64,000 bases of DNA from Fratercula arctica (lineage: Eukaryota > Chordata > Aves > Charadriiformes > Alcidae), in NCBI GenBank assembly GCA_947846985.1, contig CANTUZ010000003.1, forward strand, positions 51,744,096 to 51,808,095, read 5' to 3'. The position numbers were made by a program, and so were the translations under genes. Under the pieces are notes generated by a model that saw only the letters and a list, made by a program, of their open reading frames with translations, did not search any database and was not told the origin of the DNA. This document shows positions 39,479 to 51,975 of this stretch, in pieces. Every line of letters starts with the position of its first letter. The stretch's first letter is position 1.

Positions 39479-39871
39479 CCTCGCTCCGCGGCGGGCCGGG
39501 CCCCGACGGGCCCCGTGCGGAGGCGGCGCGCCCCTCCAACCTTCCTCCACCCAGTCTCCCCGGCCCTGCCGTGTGACCCGTACGGCGAGAGCCTGAGGGC
39601 CGTCCCTCAGGGCACAGCTCATCCCAGCTCCTGGCATTGTCTCTGTATAAACGGCATCTCATTTTTGCCTCCCTAAACTGGCGGCATGGGAATTCTGGCT
39701 CTGGAGAAAGAAGAAGCTGCCAGGAAAAGAGCCAGGAGGTGCCCAGAGCAACCCAAAACATTCCTTTTCCTTAGGCCTTGGCTAGGCTAGAAGGCAACGC
39801 AGCTCCTTCTGGGGGCGTTCTCGTACAAGAAGTCTATATGGAGAAAGGCTAAAGAAGTGCACAGTGTTTGT
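39479..39871. other. SF3B5 upstream flank without a supported gene
   Basis: GC-rich to about 39.62 kb, then ordinary sequence. A short plus-strand frame begins with ATGGGAATTCTGG at 39686 in a fair Kozak context and encodes about 34 basic residues before a stop. There is no clear donor after it, so I do not call a gene. No repeats were recognised until the CR1 piece that follows. Confidence 0.4.
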
Positions 39872-40154
39872 GCTTTTCAGTGGTGCCCAGTGACAGGACA
39901 AGGGGCAACAGGCACAAACTGGAACACAGGAAATTCCATCTAAACATGAGGGAAAGCTTCTTTACTTTGAGGGCGGCAGAGCACTGGAACAGGCTGCCCA
40001 GAGAGGTGGTGGAGTCTCCGTCTCTGGAGATACTCAAACCCGCCTGGACGCGTTCCTGTGCAACCTGCTCTGGGTGACCCTGCTCTGGCAGGGGGTTGGA
40101 CTAGATGATCTCCAGAGGTCCCTTCCAACCCCTACCATTCTGTGATTCTGTGAT
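39872..40154 (+). mobile_element. CR1 LINE 3' end, 5'-truncated
   Basis: The piece begins in the ORF2 tail with FSVVPSDRTRGN and continues through HLNMRESFFTLRAAEHWNRL and [11 protein letters not shown]. It then loses frame compared with the copy at 2.0-2.25 kb, near the CCTGGACGCGTTCCTG block. It ends in two ATTCTGTG units at about 40137-40154. The near match to the copy at 2 kb suggests one subfamily and fairly recent insertion of both. It lies on the upstream side of SF3B5. Confidence 0.93.
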
Positions 40155-43100
40155 TTGCGGGTCCTCCCAAAATACGTAGTTTGGTGAGGTTCAGCCTGTT
40201 AACATGCAGCTGAGGGAAAGTACTCTAGGTCCCATCCCTGTTCCTTGGTAAGGTTCCTTAGTTACTTTTCCCCAGACAGGCTTTGCAGCTGAGCAGGGTC
40301 AAGGGATTTAAGCAAAAGTTAAGTATTGCTGTTGAAAAAGATTTTTTTGATAGTGCAGGTAGTATTTTTACATGAATGTTAAACTCAAAAGCAGATGTAA
40401 ACCCCACAGAAATTATAAATTGAATTGCCTATCTTCTTTGGTCAAAATGCAGCTTGAGATAAATTTTATCATCCACCACATAAGTAGTCTTTCTTCTCCA
40501 GCTCTCTTCAAGTGCTTACATAATGTTAAGTTTAAAATACATTAAATGATTCCTGCTTTCATATGATGGTAGTGTTTTTAATTACTTGTTTTAAAATAGG
40601 AAGGACACATTGCCAGAAATTTTCCAATAGGACACTGAGCTATTTCTTCCTGGCCTTGTAAACACCCTGTAGTCAAAAGAAATCCACAGAAATATTCTGT
40701 GAAAACCTGGCTGATTCTAAGCTCCTTGCTTAAAAGCAAGCATCTTATAAAACCAAGGCCACAGAAAGCAATGTCAAAACAATGTTCTGAAGTGTCCTTA
40801 ACCTTTAGTGCAAAGAACTAAATGAAGACTATAATTTTTTTATGTTATTATTTTTACGGGGATCTGTTGGGTCGTTGTTATCAAGGCTTACTTAGCAGGA
40901 AGCAGTTTACACAGCTGGATACAGCAATTGTATTCTGTGGTTGCTTCCAGAGAGGCCAAGAGAGAAAAAACCAAAACACACACAGCTCCTCAGGAGTGTC
41001 TGTATATGCTGGTATATAGAAAGACAAAGAAAGAGAGATTCTGAACATGGGAAAGCTGTCATTTCTTTTTTAAATGGTGTCTTCATAAAGAGCAGGACGG
41101 TATGAAGGACGTTAACTTTTGATAGATGTTCAGTGCCAACACAGTGACACATAGGACTGATCTCAGAGGTGTTTTCAAATTATCATCTTGGAAACTCTAA
41201 GCCAGGAGATGTATTGAATAAAATAATCAGTTATCAGAATAGAAAAGATGCCCAGAATCTTATTCATCTCTTGCAGCTGTCGCAGGAGTTCCTAGGAGTA
41301 ATAGTTGCATTAAACCAAACAGGCGTTAGCGTTCTAGTTCAAAAAAACACGCTGAAAGGGAAGTGTAAACCTGAAGGTTTCAGCAAGCTTGATAGTGAGC
41401 CAGATTAAAACACTGCATTCAGGCATCCAGAACTCTGTGAAAAGATGTACAAAAACTTCCCTGTATAATGGCTTTGATAAAAAATTCTGCTGAGAGTAGA
41501 TGACAAGCTTACCAATACTAGGAAGAAAAAATAGGTAGTAAAATTAACAGCCAACAGCCAAATAACAAATATTTACAACTAATTACCTAACTTGAAATTT
41601 CACCTGAAAAATACAAAGTTTCAGCTGCTAGCTTTGAAGAATTAAATTCAATTATATTCACTTTATCTCTGTTTCTTCTTCCGCGCAAAAATATAATCTG
41701 TTGTTGGGCATTGTTTTTCTTGTAAAATGGATGGCTGCACTTGGGCACTTTCAAGTTTAGGAATACGAAGTGACTGAGGGGCGGGAGAGGATGTCAATAC
41801 ACATGCAGGCACGGATGTAGATTTTATAGAGAGAGAATTATCACTGAGTGGTAATACGCTTGTGTGATTAGGATTCCTCAATAATTTAGCATTCTGGGAT
41901 ATTTCAAGGTTTTTGTACTCAATGCTATTAAATATAATTATCAAAATATTTTATATTTGTCTTAGTCTCTGAAGTCATGTTGATAAATAATTAGCGTATG
42001 AAACAACCGATGCTTACTCATGGAAATCACTTAAATGTGTTGATTTAAATGCTGAAATAATGTATTTGGAGATTAAAGCTAAGATTCAAATGGTCGAGAC
42101 CCCAGGAGCAGGTCATGAACAGCAGCGGCCACTGAATGTCAGGGTTGGACCCGCAGAAACTCTTATTTCAGAAAACGGGAGTTGGTTGCTCCTCCAAAAA
42201 GAAGAGAAAGAGGGTAGAGGAGGCAGGTAGACCAACACAGTGACAGTGGCAGTCGACTGCAAGATCTAAACGAGTTTTTTAATTTCCTAATGACTCTTCA
42301 GGTAGAAGGCTGAAGACATAAATCCCTCACAAACAAGGGGATATCCAAACCACACCCAGAAAGATGATAAAACAGAGAGGCATGCCATAATTTTTTTTTT
42401 TTCAGAAATTCCTCTGTTCTTCACTATATTGATTTATCCTACAAATACAATTTCAGAGCAAGAAAAAAAAAATGCTTGAGATTGCATTAGCCTAGAAAGA
42501 ATGGTGCTAGAAATTAAAAAAAAATTAAGAAATTAATGTCATTATGTGAGAAATTACCTTTTTTGTTAAAAGTATGCATTTTCTTTGTGTTGCTTCTACT
42601 GTAGCAGCATTCTTAAATAATTTTTTGCAGAGGTCACATTACCATTTAGCATTTTTAGTAGGCCGCAAAAATTACTTTTCTTTAATTGCATGGTCTTTTT
42701 CTTTCCTCAGATTTGCTGTGTCATCACATACACTGCAAAAGCCTTTTTGCAATGTACGCAGTTTCTCAAATGCTGTTACCAGCCTACCAACGTTAACAGC
42801 CCCAGGAAGCCCTTACTTTGGCCCTGTAACAGGTGGAAGATCTTTTTAATGCTTTTGTCAGAGGTCCTGTGAAAACCAGTTTTCATAAGCAAGTATCTTT
42901 CTCCAACTTGTTTTGCGTAAGCTCCTCTGATTTCTTTTCCTTGCAGTCAGAATTGGGATTTTGCTCCAATGTAGGAATATTCCTTCACACTGCAACAGCC
43001 TGTAGCCTTTGGGTCTGTGTCTGAGACAGAGAAAATACAGCCCCTGCAAGCATGGTTGAGTTTTAAACTTAAAAAGAAGTTTTTTTCTCTAGACCAACTG

Positions 43101-46100
43101 CTAGAAACTATGTTTTGATATTGCTTTGATTTTATAGCGTGTAAATACCCAAATATCTAAAAGCTTCTTTTAGGGTTGTGCCACTGATTCTTTGCCAAAA
43201 GTGGAATAAAAATGTGGAATACAAAATAGGAAAAGAAACAATACTGTGTATCCTACCATTGAAAGCATACACTTCCAGCTGTTGTGTATCGATGTTCCTG
43301 CCTGGAAAAGGGAATCATATTATTTTAAATCGGACTGCAACTGGAGAAATTCACTGCTGAAAAATGTTCTTGGCCTGAGGATCAGGACAGGCATCACTTA
43401 GTATCAGGTAGTGTTTTGCAGTATCGGGCTTTGATATGCTATGGTGTATCAAACCTTGGGACAGGAGGCTGTTGTACTGAGTGATTTGCAGCTTGCTGGA
43501 AATGAAATGTTGGACTGAAAATTATAAACTCTCTTTAATGTCAGTTTCAACATTTTTAGGATACTTTTGTTTGGTTTTAATTGCATCATATGCCACCAGA
43601 GTTATGCATTAAGCTTTTTTAAAACTCCCTCAAGCGTTTCTAAAATAATGTATTCTAGAGCACACTTTTGTTGTGTGATGGCAGAGTGAAAACCTAAAGG
43701 TCCTGATCAGGTTAATTGCCCCCATGTTAGACCCTTCTCTATCAAACTGAGTAGATCTGTGACCTGCACTAACCATCCCTTCCGAGGAGCAGTTTATGGA
43801 GGGCACAGGTTTGGTCTAGTAGCTTCACACCCCATCGCTTGCTTGTGAAAATTACCATGACGCACTACTACTTCTTCTGTATACGTTTGAATAACAGCTG
43901 TGTGCCTTAGGTGTGTACTGCAATCTAATTAGCTTAATCTAGAGGCCATAGAGAACTTCCTAGCGTGGTGTAGGAGCACCCGAACAGTAGAGCCACAGCA
44001 GGGGTCACTAGCACAGCGCTCACAGATGAGACTCTTTAATAATGCGGTGATCTGAGAAATGTGGTGCAGAGGGAGAAGACGGAGCACCTCTACCAAGAGT
44101 GCGGCGGAGGTCTGGGAGAGGCTGCTCGCACTTGCTCTTTAGAGGGAAGTTCTCTATTCCAAAGCCATCACTTTGAAAATAAAAGCCCCTCCACTAATGT
44201 GATTAGTTACTGCTTCAGGCTAAAAATAGAGCTAATGATAGTCTGCCAGGTGAATTGAAATTGCTTGTGTCCACATACATTTTTGTAATGGGAAAGGTTT
44301 GTTCTTGTCATGCATTTTGAAATAAAATGAAGTAATAATAGTAAACGCAAAAAAAAAAATAGGGAAGACTACAGGACTATCCCAGATGCAGCTGTATTCT
44401 GCCCACGCTTTTCTGTGGGTGTCTTTCCTTCTTTCACCCCAGATAAACTGTCGCAGCTAATACAGCTATTAATTGTGTTCAATAAGGCATACAAAAATAG
44501 CGGTGATGAAAGATACATCTTTAAGTAGGCCCTAGAGAAGATATCAGAAATGTACACGAGCTTAAATTAGAAGAAATTGATTTGACCATTGAGTAGCTCT
44601 GTATATCATATCTCTGTCTTCTTTCTATGTGCGGGGAAGAGTAAGGACAGAGGAGGTGACTTTCCTTTTTTAAGTCTGACTCTTGAAGCTGCTTAATGCA
44701 GCTGTTTCTTTTTTTGTCTGCCACTTAAGTATCATGTTTTAAAAATACTGATTTCTTCAGAATGGTACTTAAAAATGTTCTGTACAAGGAAGACTACCTG
44801 TAACCAGCCTTTTTCCCCTCCAGCTTCCCCCCTCTACACACACATGCACAAGTATTCATCATTTCACCTCCTGCTCTGCAGTGAGCACAGAGGACATTGG
44901 GGTCATCATCCTTATCTCGACAAAAATCTGTTGTCTGAATTCTGCACAAGGGCAAAACTCATCTGTTAATGCACAGCAAGTCAGTCCATAAAAGTCAAAA
45001 ATAACAGCTGGAGAAGCAGGGAGCCACTGGTATCGGGCTGTCATCAACTCGTCTATTTGGTGCGTGTTGTACTAATTCATGTTATGAAATTTCAGGCTGT
45101 GGATTGCTCGTGAGGCAGTCAGCAAAAGAGAGAGGGGGCAGCAATGGATATTCAGGAAATTAGCATCATTACAGAACGAAGAATATAACTGTTCCTTCCG
45201 TGCATCTTTAGGAAAAGGCAAACCAGTAACTGCCAGTTAACCGCTTGTTTTTCAACTTGGGTTGGTAACTTCCTCATCTGAAATAAGAAATGTACACAAG
45301 CCTCTTGCATTTGCTGTAAAATTAAAGCTTTCACTAATAAAGCTATGCAATGTCTCTCACTTTCAGCTTTATCAAAGTATTGTTGTTTACTACCTTTAAG
45401 AAGGCAGAAAGAACATCATAATTCACAACACCAAGCACCATAGAGAAACGTGTATGTTCAAAGCACAGCTCTTGATAACTCAAGACAAATGTCATCTTGC
45501 TTGCTGGTTTCATTCTTGGGAATGTCTTGTTTGTCACAAGCTGAAAGTCGTTTAATTCACCAGGTCCTCAAAAGAAAAAAGCAGACTTAGAGTGTTGAGG
45601 ATTGACAAGGAATAAGCTACTGGAAGCAAGTGGCTTTATAGCCAAGATTGGACAACGTTAGTAATGTATGGTGACAGCCATTGCATCTATGCGTTTTGGC
45701 ATGTGATTTGAAAGTTTGAAATAGAATTGTTGATTTGGGAAAGCAAACATATGCAAGGAGTACAGCAGAAAGATGTTATCTGCTTTAGCTTGTAGTATTT
45801 CTCCCTGCCTCCTCAGCACCATGCAGACTGAGAAAACTTGAACTGGGCAAAATCCAAAAACCTCCTGGAAAAGTATTGTCAAACCCAGGCGCTCAGAAAC
45901 CACCTGAACCTGGAAATTAAGTAGGCTTTTCAAATGGTGATTTTTCTTTGCCATTGTTTTTAAGTAACATATAGTTCTTTGCTTTCTTTTTTTTTTTCTT
46001 TTTGCATTTTGAGATTCCATATTTCCCTCAGTTTGCATTTGCTTTTCTCCATAAATGTTTGAAAATATTTATTTGTATTTTTTATATATATATATATGTT

Positions 46101-49100
46101 TGAAGGTACTTAGTTAAGAAAATGAAAGCTGAAATGTTCACATGCTCAAATGGTTGCAGGGACAGAGGCTTTAAGAAAAGCACCAGTCATTGTGAAAACG
46201 GCGCTGGGGTTGCGATCTGGAGCCCCACAGGATGTGCGTAGATGGTGTGGAAGACGGCTAATGCATCTCTCAGAATAGCTGTTGTGAAGAATAGACAATT
46301 CAATATTCACATATAGCTGTGAATAGCCTTCAGTATGAAATTAAAACATTGGCAAAACGTAACTCTCTGTTCCCTTTTCCCTATCTTTTTCAGCCTCGTG
46401 TAACTTAACGCCGAGCATCCCTTGGCTAAGGCGTTCTCCTGCAGTGTTCATACCACAGTTCACCCAGTGAGGCCTCACGGTGGGATTATGATAATGCCAA
46501 GTAATGTGGCTGTTGGTGAGATTCACCTCTGGGCGTGGGCATAAAGATACCTGGTTTTGGACAGGACTAATGGGATGTATTTCTGACAGGCAGAGAGAGG
46601 GAAGGGCAATCTCCCCACTGGGTTCTTCACTTCCAGCTCCAAATGCAGCCCAGGGGTTCTCTCAGTAGGTGCGAGGGTTGGGTATTTCAAGCGCTAAGAC
46701 CGCTGGCAACAGTCATTCGTACCTGGCACCTCAAAAGGATCAAGCCTGAAGGGTAAGGAAAGATTATTGTCGGTCCCAGATGTGCCAGCAAAAAAAGCTG
46801 GCATGCCAGGAACAGGCTGGGGCAGATTCCCATGCCAACGTGTCCATGAGTCTGTCACTGCCTGTAACTGGCATGACACCTCCACCCTTGTCACACTCAA
46901 AAATGTAGGAAATTATTTGCAACCCTTGAAAGAAAAGTCAAAGATAATTAAAGAAATTAATTCTCAACTACAATTGCAATTACAGCAAGTTGCCGGATGA
47001 CTTTTATAAGCACGGGATGAACACACAACAGTAGCAACAGAAAACGCTAACAGAAAGAAAATCTAATCTCTTTTAGTTAAAGGACCATGAACGCTGATCA
47101 GTGTAATCCCGTGACATCTTTTCTCTCCCCCATTTAATTAGTTCCTTGTGTGAAGATGAGCTGAAGATTATTCTCCTTTAAAATGCATTTACTCTATCTC
47201 ACATAGGTAGCTGCACACAGAATAAAGGCTCCAAGATCTTTTCCATACCATGGCTGCCTGCTGGATTCATCAGTGTGAAAAGGGCTGCTCTGACTGACTC
47301 AGCTGCAGAACTGATTTGTCGTGTCAGTGGAGAACAGACCTGTGCAGATGCTGAGTCACAAACTTGCTTGCATAATTGGAAGGGTAAAACAAGCTTGTCG
47401 AGTGACTCAGTTTGCAATTTGATACTCATCTAATTCCCAAATGCACATGCACCTGTATTTGGGGATAGCAGGGATCGTTAATTACACTTTGAGTCATTTC
47501 AGTGGTACCCATGGAATGTCTTCTTCTGAAATGCTCTGCTGTGCAGTTCTCTCTCCCATAACCCCTGGCATCTGCCCAACTGTTTCTTCCTTCACACAGG
47601 GGAAAATAAAAAATCTGTATTTTCCTGCGCTACTGAAACCAGTCACCATTACTATCCTAATAAATCCTCACATGGAGCTTAAGTCAAAAACCCAGCATCA
47701 GTACTTTTCACCTTTTTAAGAGACTTTTATTACCCTATTTAAAGGACTTCACAATAAGCTCTTTTCAATGGTATATTAAGGTTAGGAAAGAAGGTGCATC
47801 TTTTGTGTATATGTAGAATTCCAAAACAGTGGCATAGAAATCATAAGCCAAAATCTTCCTGCAGATGTAGGTATATTGTTTTGACTGCTGTTTGTGGCAG
47901 GAAAAATTGGCCTTTTAGCTGAGATCTGATGCTCACGAGGAGTTGGAAAAAACTCTGCATTGAGAGGGAGTAGTTTGTCCAATGCTCTATCAGCCAGAGA
48001 AACAGAAACAGTAACTGTGCTTTAAGAAAAAGATAGCCATAAATCTAGAGAAAAAATAGTGTTGAGAGCAGGCATCTACTTTATGGATGTCACTGTTTCC
48101 TTTATAAAGCACATTAGGAAGTCTTTCTTCTGAGAACTGTATAGTGCCCTACAAGCACTAACTCCTGACAGACGAACTAAGCAAGGAAAGCCTAATTGAA
48201 CAGACGGGGATGTTGACACAAGCAGCCATGTCGTCCCTTGCGGGGATGTCCCCCACGTGGAACCGGTGGCAGAGCAGGCTCCATGCTGGTGCCGCACCGT
48301 GCCCACGGCCCAGCTGTGCCTCCAGCTCTCCCTGAAGACTTTTCACTGACTCAGCTCAGCACATCGTCTCTAGGTGAGACTTGTTTATGACCGTGACAGC
48401 TTGCTTTGGGTAAATTAGCCCTTTGGAAAATTTTATTGTCGGTTAAGTTTCTGTTTCCTCCTACGTCCTTGAGCAGAGTCTTGAGCTGAGCCCACACTCG
48501 CCCTGACACATTTCTCACCCTTCTCACACTGTACACTGTGGAGCTCCTCCAAGAGCTGCTTTTTGATTTATAGGCAGAGATAATCATATATTTAACTCCA
48601 ATGACTTCTACCACTTTTATAGCAAATCTGAAAATTTTCATTGTCTCACTCAAACCAAAATGTAACTCTGTTTGCCCAGGATGAGCCAGGGCACTGGGGC
48701 CGTGGTGCATCTGAACACACTTTTAAAGTACTTCTGCCAAAGTGGTCTGTACAAACAACTTGTACGTTGGCTCTGATGATATCATTTCAGATGCCTGAAT
48801 GCAAACTCCACCTCAGAAGTCCCACAGCTGTTGGTTATTAGGGGGCTGTCTCAAGACAAAGGTCACCTTCAGCTTATTTCTTACAGTTTTCTCCTGGATG
48901 TTGTTAACGCCTTGTAAAAGAAACACACTTTGGGCTTAGATAGAGCTTTGGTAGTAGGTTTTTTCCTAAGAAAGGTACTCTAATGAAGGTACTGTAGTGC
49001 AAAACATGTCTTACAGATGTGTGGTAGTACTGGGTTTGGATTGCTAGGCCTGTGTCTGGGTGTGAGACCCTACTTCCCCAAGGTTTGGGGCATCAGAGTT

Positions 49101-49958
49101 GGGATTTTTGGATCAGCTCATTAGGAAGCTGGGACAATCACAAATCTGGCTGTGATTTGCAGTTGTGTGAGTATCTGAATTCTGGGGGCTAGTTTGGGCT
49201 TGTCTCTAGGATCTGGGAACCATTTCATCAAGAATACATGTTGTAACTGCCAAAGCCAGCTGCCAGAGCATTTGTATAATTAACTTCATTTTGCTTTCTG
49301 ATTCTTGTCCTAAGGGCACCGGCTAGAGGACACACACTGTCTATTCACTCACCCAGACACGTGATCGTTATGTTTTGATTCTACTCTATACCACTGCCTT
49401 TCCTCCATCCCATGCTTCCTATATTTTTGAATATTGGGCCAGTCTCACTTGATGCCGTAGTCAAACTTCCACTGACTTCGCTGAAAGCGGAATTTGGCTA
49501 TTAATTTTAACTGGCTTAGACGTCTTAACTGCTTACTTACACAATATTTTCTATGTCAACTGTATAGCTTTCACACCTCAGAAATTATTTGAGGGAGGGA
49601 AGTAGAAAGATGGCTGTATAGAGGCATAAGCCTTAAGAGAAGCAAAATATCTGTCAGAAAAAGGCAGAGACATGAAAAGACATGTAATCTTTTCATGAAA
49701 GGAGAGGACTAGCACTCAGGGAATTTGGATGCAACTTCTGGTTAGATCAAGGCTTCCTGTACACCTGTAGGCATTTTGACAATTTCTGTGATTTCTTTCC
49801 CATCTATAATACATGGGTAGCAATACACGTAGCAGTATTTTTCAAGTAATTGCTTGCAAATTGGTTTAGAGAGCCTGAAGTGGAAGATAGTTTATAAGTG
49901 TAATGCAATATTATTATTGTTGTCACATAAATTGAAAACCTAGCTTAGTCCATCAACT
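40155..49958. other. Gene-free AT-rich stretch
   Basis: About 9.8 kb with no supported gene between SF3B5 and the putative STX11 promoter. A TA dinucleotide run lies at about 46083-46097 and several A/T runs are present. One minus-strand frame at 41663-41944 looks more protein-like than its neighbours and is discussed as a finding. No RNA gene or transposon was recognised. Confidence 0.45.
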
Positions 49959-50105
49959 TAATTTAATTGTCACCAAAGCCACATGTATGGCAGGCTTTCT
50001 AACGTCACTTGGAAAATCATCTTGCAAGTGAAAATGTTGTCCTTCAAGAACTGCCGTGTCTATCTCCTTTTGTCTTCAGGGAATAAGACTCTGAAAATTT
50101 CCATG
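49959..50105 (+). repeat. Diverged direct repeat, copy 1
   Basis: About 147 bp that aligns in the same orientation with 51781-51931. Shared exact blocks include TCACTTGGAAAAT and GTGTCTATCTCCT, and a TCTTCAGG/ATCTTCAGG end block sits at matching spacing. Weaker similarity continues to about 50150. The family is not one I recognise. Confidence 0.7.
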
Positions 50106-50784
50106 TAGTACAGGTTGGAAGGCTGATGGGCATATTACTGGGTGCGTAAGAGAATTTGGAGAGTGCTTGTTTGCGCCTAATCAGTCTGTCTTATGACTTG
50201 TAATACACTGCAAACACTTGTTGAACTGTTAAACTAGATATGGATAGAATTCTTTGACCAAGACACAAAGAGCCTGGATACACCTCAGCACTTAATAATC
50301 CAGTATCAGTTTGGCAATGTAGGCTGCCAGGCCACCAGCCGGTGCCAGGCGAGCATGTTTTATGTCTTGGACTGACAGACAGAGTGTAGGCAGATTGCTC
50401 TACCCAGACATCTGAACGGAGACAGAGTTGTTTTCAAACAAAGCTACAAATGGTCGAACTGCAGATACGTATCATTAGAAACAACAAGTCTCTGGAAAAT
50501 CAACTCAGTAGATTGGTAACCAAGATCAGAATGAAATGTAGGTGTGTTGCAGTGAGAATATTGACTAACGAAGAAGAGCTGGCTTTGTTGTAGCAGCTAA
50601 CAAGCCTGTCTTAGGCACTCTTCATGCAGTAACAGGCACTAGACGGTGAGTCTGGCTGGTCTTGCACTGCAGGATGTGGGATGTGGGATTTAAGGGCTTT
50701 GTACTTTGAGTCATCTTTCAGCGCCGACATCTGTCCTCTACAGCTGTTGATTTTGGACCACATTCAAATCACAGAGATCTCAGG

Positions 50785-51235
50785 GAGTTATTTTGTCCAA
50801 TCTCCTGCTCAAAGCAAAGTCAACCTGATTTCTGACCAGGTGTCTCTGGGCTTTGTCCAGCTGGGTCTTGAAAATCTCCAAGAACAGAGATTCCACAGCT
50901 TCTCCAGGTGATCTCCTGTTCCAATGCTTCATTGCCCTCATAGCAGGGAATTTTCATTTGTATCCTATTGGAACCCGCCCTATCTCAGGTTATGAGCATT
51001 GTCTCTCATTCTCCTGCCATACACTTGGGTTGTATCATTAATCTCCTCTTCAGTACTTTAAGGCTGCTGTTAGGTCCCCTAAATCTTTTCTTCTCTGGAC
51101 TAAAGAAGCCCAGTTCCTTCAGCCTCTCCTCACAGGTCACCCACTCCAAGCCTCTGACCATCTTGGTGACTCTCTGCTGGACTTGCTCAAGTTCATCTAC
51201 ATCCTCCTCACACTGAGTATCCCAAAACTCTTGAC
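50785..51235 (-). mobile_element. Old, diverged CR1 LINE fragment
   Basis: Read on the plus strand, the sequence is the complement of CR1 ORF2 3' end and UTR. It includes CTTCAGCCTCTCCTCAC, the CTTGGTGACTCTCTGCTGG block and GATTCCACAGCTTCTCCAGG, in the order expected for an inverted CR1. Divergence is much higher than in the copies at 2, 35.5 and 40 kb. The terminal repeat is not preserved and no frame remains open. It lies between the two direct repeats. Confidence 0.8.
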
Positions 51236-51780
51236 TTTCTTACCAAAAGGAAAGGAAAGGGAGCAAGAACTCTGCCTATACCTGTAATGTACTTTCTGGG
51301 TCATGTAACTCTACAGCAACAAGGAGGGTTATTTATCTGCTTGTTCTTTTCCAAGAGTCAGCAAAGCGTAAGGCAGCAGAGAGAACGTTACTCAGGTTTC
51401 CCAAACTCACATCCGTACATTCTCACTGACCAGGGCAGCCTCACAAATTGGCTGTGATTTTGAATTGCAAGAGTAATTATGATCTTCTCTGTGACCCAAA
51501 AGGGGCTAAATCCTATGTGGAGAATCCAATCAGAGGGAAACTGAGGAATAGAGCCATATAGGTAATGGAAGAGCCTTAAAAAACTATACATTCCAGAGTG
51601 GCTGGAGGTGGAAATGTAGGGAATCTGTCACCTCAGTGAGTCTTTTGCCCCCCCCACATTTGCTATAGGGTTTGAAGGAGGGGACTGCACAGCATCAATT
51701 GAGCAGGTGACCCTGCTCCCCCTGCTTAAGGAATGAAGGAGGAGAAAAGGTCTCTGTAAAGAAGGATTATCTTACATGTA

Positions 51781-51931
51781 ATTAATTGAACTGTCACTAA
51801 AGCTGCAGATATGGCAAGATTTCAAACATCACTTGGAAAATTTTCTTGCCATGTCATATAATAGAAATATTTTTCATCACAAATTGAGGTGTCTATCTCC
51901 TGTCATCTTCAGGTAGTGAGCATATGAAATT
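51781..51931 (+). repeat. Diverged direct repeat, copy 2
   Basis: Second copy of the ~150 bp unit, about 1.82 kb downstream of copy 1 and in the same orientation. Compared with copy 1 it carries a small insertion in its centre (around ATATAATAGAAATA). Faint similarity extends to about 51975. Confidence 0.7.
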
Positions 51932-51975
51932 TGATATGCGGGTATTTGGTGTGTTATTTGGAATGGAAAAGATAT

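Larger units (their letters stand above)
38740..39620. other. CpG island covering SF3B5 and its promoter
   Basis: CpG-rich sequence begins in the SF3B5 3' UTR near 38.74 kb, covers the whole coding region and extends to about 39.62 kb. An A-rich microsatellite at 39343-39403 interrupts it. This is typical of a constitutively expressed single-exon gene. Confidence 0.75.

Noticed and set aside
39227..39761. Minus-strand frames of 136 and 154 codons upstream of SF3B5
   Set aside because: They translate the (TAAA)n(GAAA)n repeat into FLSFFLSFF and YLFIYL-type low-complexity sequence and have no homology I can see.
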